This document shows, piece after piece, positions 32,551 to 44,800 of a stretch of 64,000 bases of DNA; position 1 is the stretch's first letter; each line of letters begins with the position of its first letter. The stretch is from Notospermus geniculatus (Eukaryota; Nemertea; Pilidiophora; Heteronemertea; Lineidae). The stretch spans positions 56,923 through 120,922 of the forward strand of contig NMRB01002066.1 in assembly GCA_002633025.1 (NCBI GenBank). The letters are read 5' to 3'. A model generated the notes under the pieces. The model was not told the origin of the DNA, did no database searches, and was given only the letters and a program-made list of their open reading frames with translations. Made by a program: the position numbers and the translations under genes.

Positions 32551-32897
32551 TGTATGACGAAAGTTAGACATAAAAAAGAACCCTCGTGGTGTTTTCTGAC
32601 AATCACCATTCAAAAAAAGTATATGGAACAAGGAAGTCATGGTAGGCCTGTTTATATTTTGGAATAGCGAATGCCTCAGGGGCATTGGGCTATAAACAGT
32701 TACGACGCATGACAGAAATATTTGCCAGACAATACCACAGAGGCTTTCTTTAGTTCTTTTGAACTTCCTTATTTATTGCAGTAGGCCTATCAACTTTGAA
32801 GCTAGCTATTGTGACCTATTTCGTATTCAGAAATATAATTTATCGCGAAGACAAACTCAAAACCTATACCGAAGTAAACGCCCGAGCAGGTATAAAT

Positions 32898-35800
32898 ATG
32901 GCAGGCGGGCGATCACTCCATGTTTATTTTTTAGTGATATTCATGCCGCTAGTGCCTCGGGTTCATCTCCTTGGTGCATGTAAGTCACTTCTTCTCGTAC
33001 TGGGTAACACTGGTTATCTTCGTTGCGCAAGCTGTCAGTTAATTTATTGTGAGAAGTAGGCATGTTAGGTCCAGTGAAGTGAAAGAGAGGTGCTAGGTAT
33101 AGATTTAGGCCTATACGGCGTGTAGATGTAGGTGGTACCGGAAGATGAAGACGAAGATGGTGTGCAGTTGGGTTTTGGAGAGAGGATGATGAGATATTAC
33201 AGGTGCAGCCTACGCGATGAAGAATGCATTATCAATTTTATCATGGGTTGTGGATGTGGTTGTGGTGGGAATGGGTTGGCTACTGGGATCAACTGTTTGT
33301 ACTCCTATTATACATGTTGTAGCCTATTTCCTGGAGAAGTAGTGATGTACTACAGGGTGGGAATTGTTAGACTGCTTAAGTTGTACCCATTCTGCAGATC
33401 GGCTGCGAGCAGCCCATCTACAGAATGCACTTACCTGAGTATTATGTGTAGATACACCGTCTGGATCCGTTTTCAGTCCGTTTTCCCCTATTTGTGCGGA
33501 TACGACAACAGTACAAATACAACAAACAGGGCAGGCACAGCACAGGTAGATAGATAGAGAGATAGATAGATTTATTTATTATAGTGACAGGAAATACAGC
33601 AGAAGTAATACAGTAAGGTAGGCCTAGGCCACCTAACGTTACACCCGTCCGTCCTAGGCTACCACTATAGGCATGCTACGCCTACCATGCCTACCACCAT
33701 CACACCAGTGAAGTGTCAGTAGGCCACCCTAACGCCAACATTCAAGTCCGTCATCAGGTCATGTACGCCTGGCCTCTGCGCCTGCATGTAACATGCCTCG
33801 CGCCTACCGACATGACCGACGTGTAGGGTCGGATAGGGCTACACATGTACACCATACAATGCCATACATCGCCTATTGTTATTAATGTACATGATGCATT
33901 ACATGCATTGACTGTGAATGAATGACTTATTTTGCCAGCACCAACAGAAAACCTCGCGTCGTGCCAATTGAGACTGGCATTTTCGCCCTTTACAGCTTAC
34001 ATGTAGTTACTTAGTGTAAAAGTTGCATATTGGGTAAGACTTCACAAAATGTTTCCTAAATAGTTCTTACATGTGTCAGTTGGTCCACAAAAATTCAACT
34101 ACCACGACCGTACTGATGACCGTGACCAGCACCTTCGCAGTGGCCTCCTGGCGGGTGACTCATAAATAAGACTACAGCTGTTCTGCCCTCTATAGGAGAT
34201 TGATATAGTTAAATCGTAATTAAAATCGCTAATTACTAATTAACCAGAGTAGCTAAGGGGTTGTAAACACGTTATGGTTGTTTTCGTTCGATAGCCGACC
34301 TTTAATTGACCGTTTACCGCTCGTCAATAGATGGTCTGGTTTGTTCTGTAGCTCCGCAGCTGGAATTTCTATGTAGTAGTGGTATGAGATCATCATGGGC
34401 GGTCCTTGCGGGCGATAATGTTACTAGTGGGGCTTCGCCCGTACGTTTCACAGTTCGCCTCAATTCGACTAGTTTTTGTTCGAAAGCCCGACATTTTATC
34501 GAGCAAACTTTCATTCCAATAAAACTTACGACATCGCCAGCTTATGACTTAGTTGGGAGAGAGCATGCATGCTGGGAACTACATGTATAAATGGGGTAGT
34601 TATTATCCCCGGAACGGAATAGTTATTTTTGCCGGAGCGGAACAGAAATGAAAACGCGGAATGACCCTAAAACTGGATAATATGGCAGAATATTTATTTA
34701 TTTATTTATTCACATTAATCGGGGTGCCGCGCGCAAAGCACATTATGGCTACCCTCTTACAAATGAGAATTAACATATGGCTACATGAGACAACATTCTA
34801 TAAATATTGACAAAGTGACGTATTAGAGACAAATAAAATAAGAAAAAAAACAAAACAACAAAAACAAACAAATAAACAAGTAAAGAAACCCGGCAGAATA
34901 CCGGAGTCAATTTAAATATCCTACCATATTATAAACAGCAACAGAACACGTGGTCAGAACACGTGGTCGAAAGAGTTTTTTCAACGACAATTTCCCTTTT
35001 GGTTCTCAAACCCCTCTGCCATTACGCACGTCTAGTCAACATTTTCAACGCCATTCCAAGTTTCACAAGTATGGTGGAGAACGGAAAGGGTGGTCGTCGT
35101 TGACCACTTACGTCGCGGTGGTCATTTTAGTAATGTGTGGATGTAATTATGCCGTTTTTCGTCAAAGCTACGAATTAAAGCTTTTATTTAATAATTCTCG
35201 AATACATTTTCAAAAAGCTGAAAGCTTCATTGCCGATAATTTATACTTCATTCTGTGGCTTCGTCCCGCCGGCTTCAGGATCATTCCGCGTTTTCATTTC
35301 TGTTCCGTTCCGTCAAAAATAACTGTTCCGTTTCGGGGATAATAACTACCCGCATAAATGTGTCGGAAGGAATGCAGTTGAATCAGTGTCGAGCATTGAC
35401 AAGACAGTTGGCAGGTTGGTGGTAGTGTAGGCATTTAGTCGAGGCATCGGACGGTAGTATCTCTCGGTCGCTTCAAACTAGATCGTGGAACAGAAGATCA
35501 AATCTGGTGTCACAACCTTTCTGCCAAAATACCAGACAGGTGTGATAGAACCTAATGCCCCCGCCTCCCTGATGTCCCCCTGCATTGTTTGTCAGAGGAG
35601 TAAGGGTCCTCCTCTCTCTAGCGCCCAATTGAATGCTGCCGATTAATCTGTAAATGGGGGGACATCACATATCAAGGGACATTTGGTTCTATTACACCGG
35701 AGGGCTCTACCATTGTTATTTCAGATAAAGCCAAATGGAATCCCGCCTTTCCAAAGGTTCTCTCGGTGGTCTGCAGACCATCGGAGAGTGTAACATTCTT

Positions 35801-38800
35801 CGCGCATATCATAGCAAATCCTCCACCTACAGATGTGTCTTGGTCTAATCAATACTATCGACCGGTGACTGACCGAGACTTCCTTGCTTCAAAAGTGAAT
35901 CATACGACGTACATCTTGTCGAAGATCAGCGTTTCATTGGCAGATTACGGGACGTACTATATGTACGTCACGAACGCTGTTGGGATATCAGTATTCAGTT
36001 TTAAACTAAAAATAGGAAATGGTAAGTTTAAGAGTTCTTAATCACGCGGACGATCGGGTCTCACTGTGGGATTCAGGCTGGTATAGTGCTTTTCAAAATG
36101 TCCAGTCATTTTTAGCTCACTGGGGTGAGCTATTACGATGGTGCAGCGTCCGTCGTCCGTCGTCGGCCGTCGTCGTCCGTCGGCCGTCGTCCGTCGTCCG
36201 TCGTTGTCCGTTAGCAGGGCACGTTTCGTAACCGCTGGAGCTATTGATCTGAAACTTGGTACATATATACCCCTAGGTCAGATGACCCACGACACCAAGT
36301 TTCGGTCCGATTCGACTCTCAGTTTGGNCATGTGAAGTTCCAGCCCGATCGGACATCCAATATGGCCGCCAGATGGCATAACCCAAAAATCATCAAAGTC
36401 CTACCTGGGAATGACTTGACCCAGATTCCTCGTAACTGATATGTACCTCCCTCTGTCATTAGACTATTATGTCCAACCCAGTGAGCACATGGTCCATGGA
36501 CCATTTCATTGCACTCATTTGACCTTGCAATGGAACCTAACCACAAGCCACAAATTGACCAGTTACGTGTGCATGCCAATAAACGGCTGACCGACTTCTA
36601 ATAGGACCTTGTTCAGGTCTATACTCTGATTCAAGATAATCATGCAATCATGCACGCTTAACTGGCCCATTTGTGCTTTGTGGTTAGGTTCCATTGCAAG
36701 GTAAAATGAGTGCAAAAATGACTGGACATTCTGGAAAGCACTTTAGCAGTGAGATGATACCTCAAAAAGGTAGAACCATAACAGTAGGCCTACAACCTTT
36801 TTGAGATCCACGTTGGCAATAAAGGCACTGCCAAAAAAGACGTAACTTGAAAAAAAATATCCTTTATGAAAAAAATGCGTTCGTAGCGAACGTAAAGTCC
36901 AAGCTTACACAATTTCAATTTTTCATTGTATCTCATTAAAAAGCCCCTGACTGGCACAATGACATGCTCTTTACGCATTTCGAGCAAGAATTGAGGAAGT
37001 TATGGACGTTTGAAGTTAGCTCTTTGAAAAACGAAGCGGTCAAATCTTCCTCATTATCTCTTATGCTAATGATACCTGATGACGTCATGTCAGGAAAATA
37101 GACAATATTCATCTCTGAATAATTCCTGACATACAGAACGTAGAGGAACATTTTTTGTGAGAAAGTCCAGAATATGATTATGATAAACTTGGTAAACTCA
37201 ATGACAAATAAACAAGCCTAACGGCAACAACGGTTCGCTGGCACGACGCCTAGGGCATTGTAAATGTCAGTCAGCGAGACCATCGATGGCCAGAGAAACC
37301 AGGCTTTTGTCTGGACATGCTTATCTGGAATTTGTTATTGGAGCTCAGGAGCCTCCCATTAAAGATGCCCTACTTTCTCCTGACATGCCTGAGCAACTGT
37401 GAAGTGGCCTTGTAAATTGACTGTTGTGAGACCTGGGTCAGGATTAAGCGGCATGCTCTGTTTATTAGCTCATCTCTGTGAGGTGAGCTTCTCCCATGGT
37501 GTGTCGTCCGTCGTCGTCAACAGGGTGGCACGTTTCTAAACCGCTTGGGTTACAAACTTGAAATTTGGTGTACAGGTACCCTATGGTAAAAACTATCTCT
37601 GGACCGAAACTTAGCGCTGCTGCTTGTACACTGTGGCCTGTAGGGGGCGCTTTGTGAAAACCTTCTTTCGGCCATATCTCCTGAACGCTGTTAGCTAGAA
37701 CCACAAAACTTTTATGGTGGGTTCCTCTGTTGAGATACTACATCACATAAATCCCGGGTTTTTGATTTGACCTGCTTTTCAAGGTCAGCAGAAGTCAAAG
37801 TTAAAAATTCACTGTTTGGTGGCACATTTTATGGCTATTTGACATAGGGTGTTGTAATTTGGTGTGAAGATAATTATATCTAGGCACCCTGCACAAGTGC
37901 ACCAAATTTCAACCCGATCGGACTTCAAATATGGCCGCCAGGAAGCCATCTCGAAAAATGGACTTTGACCCACATTTTATAAATAGGAGTAGGTAGGATG
38001 TTTTAACCTTGTCAAAATATGTATCTAGGTACCATATAAATATATAGTAAATTTCAGTCAGATTAGACGTCAAATATGGCCGCCAGGGAGCCATCTTGAA
38101 AAATGGACTTCGACCAACACCTCATAAATAGTGGTAGCTAGGATGCTTTAACCGTGCCTAAATATGTGTATTGGTACCGTCTACTTATATGCCAAATTTC
38201 GGTTCGATTGGACTTCAACATGGCTGCCAGGCAGCCATCTTGAAAAATTGACTTTGGCCATATCTCATCAGTAGTAAATGTTACGATGTTTCAATGTTGT
38301 CTAAATATCTATGCCAGTATCCTGTACATTCCTGCTAAAATTTCAGTCCCAAGGAACATCACCAGGTGGCCATCTTGAAAAATAGAATTTTTGACATCTG
38401 TGACCTAGACAGGAAAGCAGTTTGTTCACAAATACCACTTGTATTCAGAAATTGTACTCCTTCTGGGTGCCATCACCTGAGTTTATGTCATTGACTGATA
38501 GTACTGATCAGATCATAAAAATACTTCTTGGTGTGTTCAGCTTTATCTTATCTGTACTGATCCTTCAACATTCACCATGAGAGTCACAGTTTCCCCCTTA
38601 ACGACGGAGACTTATCACAGAGGTGAGCACAATGGCCGTGGCCATTTCATTATCTATGATGACCTAGTTCATCCATAAACACATGATCGATGTGCACCGG
38701 CCCAAGTGCTCGAGGGTACACACTGGCCAGGAAGAATATTCGACAAGACTGTTGGAAGCCACGAATTTGAATTATCTTGGTTATCAAATAAGGCACGGAA

Positions 38801-41800
38801 ATTGGTGCTACACATAAAAGAATGAGTTGATGAAGGGCTAGCGCAATAAACTTCTGAAGTGACGAAAAGAATTGCGATCAATTTTACTGAAGCATGTGCC
38901 GCTTAGATCATGTGATCCAATGTGACGAATGAGAAAACGTCCTCAAAAAGTGGATAATTTCACAAAAAAATCGTACAAACTCTCGAAGCCGGTGAAATAA
39001 TCGAATTTCTTTATTCGGGACGCGCTTTGACCTAGACTGGTACCCGATCCTAACTATATTTTACATCGGGCTTTTGCATATGTTAGGACCAGGCGTGCCT
39101 ACCGCCTTCGTGCCTCTGATTGGTCGGTGCTGGCGCAGGTGGTAAGTATATGAACTATTATGTTGATAGATTTTCTATTTTTAACATGGAAAACCCCCGG
39201 CGTGATTGGTGAATTTCCTGGGTCAAAGGTCGGTCACCTTCTATATGCATTCTGGTACGTCAGCCGTATTGAGAATTGAATAAATTTACATAATTTACAT
39301 AAAATTTTTTTTTAAATTTTATTCTGACAGTGAGGTGACTTAAAAGTGACGTCACTGTCAGAATTCCTCCACAAATGGCGGCCAAGACTGGTCCTACCAT
39401 TCAAAAGCGACACCATCGGTAGGACCAGGTACTAGTCTAGCTTTGACCCAAAACGCTTTGAATATGCATCAATAATCAATATCGTACCTCAAGGTAAAAT
39501 CCTTGAATTTGATTGGCCGATACGCATCATGTGGCCGTGTAACATTTTCTAATGTTACCCGGCATAATGTCACATGGACAACAAAATGGCTACCGTTTTT
39601 TCCATTTGACCGCTTCGAATGTTTGAAGTCAGATATCAGGCACTCGAGCTCAGAAGCGAAGCGGCCTCGGTCAACAATGTTTTCTCGGGGTGACATTTCG
39701 GTCTGTCCCCCTCCATGGCGGGCACCATTTTCTTAATAGATTAAGTGAGAGGAAAAGGGCGAAAGGTCGGGGACAAAATTGAACAATGCTAAAAGTGGGA
39801 TGATTTTAGTGGTGAGAATGCCTGAATCCGTTAACTGTCAAGTCTGTGTTTTCCTGAGATGACGTCATCATTGCGTTAGCATAATTAGCATATCGTAATT
39901 ACAATAAAATTTATTTCAAAGGGACAAAATCTGTAACTTATTAATCCTTTTTTTTTTCTTGAAGTAAAAAGCATATTACTTGTGAATACTTTCTGCACAG
40001 AATAAGGAAACTGTGAATGAAGCTGGACTTTAACTTGAATTGAGATTGTATTGAGACGCCATATTCTTTATTGCAGTGACAAAATTGACCTACGTTAAGT
40101 GGCAAGGAGCACGAATGACAGCAAGATGGATTCCATTTCATCGTTCATACATGGATATGAAACTTCAAATCAAATACTGTTACCGAGATGATTCTGGTAT
40201 ATTGTCATGTCGCTATCACGTAGTGACAAATCAGACAGCTCAAGAAACTAGTTTTACGATCCTGGGGTCGGCCACGACGAAGAGTTCTCTCGTCCTGTAC
40301 TTGGAGGTGTTTGATGGACCTGAACTCTTGTTTCGTTCACAACCGGTGTTTGCTGAAAGTGATGAGGACGTCATCACTCCTGGGGTAAAAGTTGGTATAA
40401 CAGCGACCGTTTACCTGATAATCGGGGTAGTTATCGCTGTGGTTGTCGTGCTGCGGAGAAAGAAAATTGCTTGCTTTTCGGGTAAGGACGACGCAAGTTA
40501 GAACTTAAAGGAATCAGGCGCGTGTCCAGGATTAAGAGTAGAAAGGGGTCCAGGGGATCAAGGGCGAAGGCGCAGGGGGGAGCGCGAGGGGGCGTCCCCC
40601 TCTCGAGGAAATTTTGTAAAATCTGCATACCGAAGACGTCATTTCCCAGTATTTCAGCCTTGAACAGCCTTGAGTGAACCTGGTCGCATCCGCCACACCC
40701 AACTACAGATACCTGATGGTCTTACTTATAAAAGAACTATAGCGGTCACTACATCTGTATCAGAGCAGGGGATCCGAATTTTTGAGAACCCGCTAGACCC
40801 TTATCCTACTTGCCCCTCTCCCTGTCATTTTATATGCTCGCTTGAAGTGATACGTGTGTGAAAAATCCTCCCTGGACCCGCGCCTGGGAATCGGCAAGGT
40901 TTGCCCACCATGACTGCTGTCATTTTCGTTACAAGACTTGGTCAGGAAGTCTTTTTTCATTCTTTCCTCGTGATTTCATTTCCCAACAGTTCTATCAACC
41001 AGGACAATGCACTTCTTATTTTAGGTCCAAAGAAGGGCCAATGTGATGGGCATAACGATTCACCGGGAAACCAAGAGGGAAATGAGCCGGTGTATGTTAA
41101 CGTTAACCCGGCTTTCGAGGGTATGTTCCAATGGATAAGAATTAATTGAATCAAAAGCCGCGTTTACATTACACGAATTTAACGTGGTTTAATTTGCTCC
41201 GCGGGGTCAGAACCGAGGTACATTCGTCCCATATCAGGTTACAAATTTCTTAAAGCAATGTAAACGGAATCGGGTAGAATCGGGGTAGCCTCGGTTATGC
41301 ATTACCAACAATCGGTCCAGAAGCATAGCCACTTCAATATCAGCGGAGCTACCGTCTCTCATACACACAGCCAATCAGGGAGTCACAATATTCAAAACTT
41401 CCAACCCGCCCTTACCAAGTCAGCACATGCTTATGTGTATCAATGTACAGCAGGACCCTGAAACCAAAACTTTCAACCCCCCTATGTAAAGCGTAAAAGT
41501 TTATCCAAATCACTTGAATTTTTGCCCAGTTGTTGCTCAGAACTGGCAACGTAAATCGATCGGTAACTTTTCGTTTAATGCGCCATTTATTATGAAAAAT
41601 TCAGGTCATTTGCCACCTGAAATAATCGCAATACACTAGCGATGTACATGATTTTCAAACCATTTTGTTTACAAACAGTGGTCGGCAAACTAGTTTTATA
41701 GAACCAAAGAAACGAGCAAATCCAAAATGTGATATTCATATCTATATATTACACTATATACACGGTACAAACGTTTTCGGCAGCATCCTGCTAGCCCTCA

Positions 41801-44800
41801 TCAGGTAAAATGAGAAATATTACAAATTGAAGAAAGACTGGAGCATTAACATAACAGCAATAATACAATTAGTAACTCTGTTGGGGGTGATTTAAAAGAT
41901 CCCCAAGAAGAAGAAAGACCCTTGTTGAGCCAGCTGTTTGTTCAGGGCTGGCTTTTGTTCTTTAATCAGTAACGCCTCCTTAATCCTCAGCACATAATCC
42001 GACTGGGCATTAGTCAACACGGAGAAGTTGTCAATGTTTGCGTTTACTTTGCAAGTGTGACAATCCTTCAGATGGTCCAGGATGGCAGATCTGTCCGAAA
42101 AGTGTTCAGACACCCTAGTAGCCAAGTGACGTTTGGTCTTACCAATGTAAGACAAGTTCCTATCACAGGAACTTTGGAATAGGAACTTGATGTACCTCGC
42201 TACCAAAAAACTAGTTTTATTCCATCGTGAAGGTGGCAGCACCAGTAGCGCCCCGTGATCGTTAGACTGGTGCCCGGTCCAATGCAACTCACTAACGATA
42301 TTCACGTCAGTACATTTCACCGACAATAGGTGGCAGCACCGCAGGCGTCGCGTGGATAGTGAACCAGTGAGTGAGTGTTTACAACTTGGACGTCCAGCTC
42401 CTTTAACTACTAACAGTTGATTCGAGAACCGAACAGGGTGAAGCGCCTGGAGTTCTGCGAAGAGCGCATCAGAGCAGGGGACACGTTCGATGACGTTATT
42501 TTCACCATTGAGTCACTCATCCAGTTGGATTGCCATGGACGCATCAGCTTTAGGAAAATTGGTGAACCGCCGACGCTAAAACCCAAACCGAAACACCCCT
42601 ACCAAGTCTGTGTCTAGGCTGGTAGTCCGGCCGATAAGGGTAAGAAAACGGCGAAATCGTGCAAATTGGTATAAAAGCATCAAATCTGGCACACTGGTGC
42701 AGTTTTTAATACTTTATTAGGGGCCAGGGAAAACATCTGGTCGCTGCGGTGGACCTAACTAAACCGTGCCACTTTTTTGGGACATGTTTTCCGGCTGTTC
42801 CTTCACATTGTGAAGGAGCAACGGTTTACGCCTATTTTGAATATCATATAGTCATGTAGGCTTATCAGACCCTGTATTGTTAAATTAAATTTAACAACAT
42901 TTCTGTAAATTAAAGAATATCTTTAAAGCCCGTCTCACACGAGCGTTTTATCCGGCGTTTAGGCCGTGCGCCTAAGGGCGTTTATGAAACGCCGAAATGA
43001 GCCCATGGTAAGCGCAGGGTTGACGCACTGCGTGCACCAACTCTGCATTTGTAAACGCAGACCTCTGGGTGAACGCATTGGTTTTCAACATGTCCAAAAC
43101 TTTTTCGAAAACGTAGAAGAGTGCGTCTATTGACGGAAACGCTGCGTTTAAGAACGAAAAATTGGGGGTAAGGCCACACTTTTTTTATTCCTTGTTTCGC
43201 GGGCCCTCCGCTAGGTGAAAATAGGAAAATGAAAAAAAAATAAAATTTTATTTTGGGGGGTTTTCACGGGCCCTCCGCTCCAAAAACTTGCCAAAATGGA
43301 AAAAAATTAAAAATTTATTTTTATTTTTATTCCGCCCGCCGCTCAGGTGTCCGAGACCGAAAATACATTTTTTAAAAATATGACTTTTGTTAGATTTACC
43401 GTCCGATTGATACGTGGTTTCTTACAATTCTATATGCTATGGCACTGAAATGCCCTTGGACACACTAGTCGATGTGGCCTCATCATCATTCAAGCTTCTG
43501 TACATTGGTGTTTGGGTTTGGGTAAGTACTGAAATGCCCTTGGACACACCAGTCGATGTGGCCTCATCATCATTCAAGCTTCTGTACATTGGTGTTTTGG
43601 TTTGGGTAAGCCTATTCCAATTGACCCTTTATTGCGGAATAAAATTTTATTTTTTCTTCTCCTCCGCTTTTCAGAGAACTTGGATAACTTTCGAGAAATC
43701 AAAAAATAAAATTTTATTTTTATTTTTTTTCCCGCCCTCCTCTGATGGAGGTGTTGAGAAAAAGCTCGCGAAACAAGGAATAAAAAAAGTGTGGCCTAAG
43801 CAACGGCCATGTGAAAAAGTTAATTCTGCACGGTAGTATTCTAAGTTGTGGTCAAGCAATTACAGTAACTACCAACGTTAGCCACGTGCACATTGGCCTA
43901 ATGTCCGTGTAATTCACCTGACTTACATGTAAGATACATGTATTTTTTGGGCATTCGCCCTTCTAACGCCCTCTGTGGAGTTGTCGTGCATGTGTAAGAT
44001 GATAGGGTGACGGCAAAAGGGACATTTACTTACGGGAGAATCCAACTTACCTCGACGCGAGCCCAGGTTATAAAAATTGTGTAAGTTCAAATAATATCGT
44101 AATATAGTAGGGGTAGCATAACGGTAGATGGAAGAGCTTCGATATAATACAAGCTGTTCCATTTACCATTATGCTACCCCTACTATATTGCGGTATTATT
44201 AGAAGTTAGAAAATTGTTATGACGTGGACTCCCGTCGAGGTAAATTGGATTCTCCCGTATATAGACCTACATACATGTAGGCCTATACTTGATCTGTAAT
44301 TCAACCTATCGTGAGCCTTGTAATATACGGTGGTCTCACTTTGTGAAGATCCGGCCAGATGTTTGGATGGCGAAGGTCCATAAGTTGTGCATGAATGGGG
44401 ACCCTAGCCGACTGCCTCAATAGGTGTCACTAGTGTTAAAACAGTTGAAATGAAACTGACATCCCTGTCGTGATCAATTTCGCACACAAAAAGGCGTCCA
44501 TTGTATAGTACCGCGGCGTGCTGCCCTCTATCGTAGCTGGGATCCCCATTCACATTACATTACCCGTTTGGTAAAATCGGAAAATTTTGTGTACATGTAC
44601 TATGTTTGTAGTTGAAGGTGATCTACGAACCACTGAACCTGCGCCGTCAGGAAGCAATGAGGATGCCTACAATGGTATTCACGGTAAGGGCCCAGTTAGA
44701 AAGCCGTCAACATGCAAATTTTTGTGAGATTCTGCACTGGTCCCTTCTAAGGCAAATGAATGATTGACGGAACATTGTATCTTTTTAATGAAGCACGGTA

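Noticed and set aside
32891-32897. TATAAAT directly before the IgSF start codon as a TATA box.
   Set aside because: It touches the ATG, leaving no room for a 5' leader; probably chance.
33132-33557. 141-codon frame with many Cys and Gly residues.
   Set aside because: Composition reflects local TGTGG / GGTTG repeats; no splice logic with neighbouring exons.
34950-35342. 130-codon frame upstream of the Ig exon with a hydrophobic stretch, a candidate signal-peptide exon.
   Set aside because: It is contained in the 758-bp TIR element. The exon at 32898-32979 gives a better signal peptide and the correct phase.
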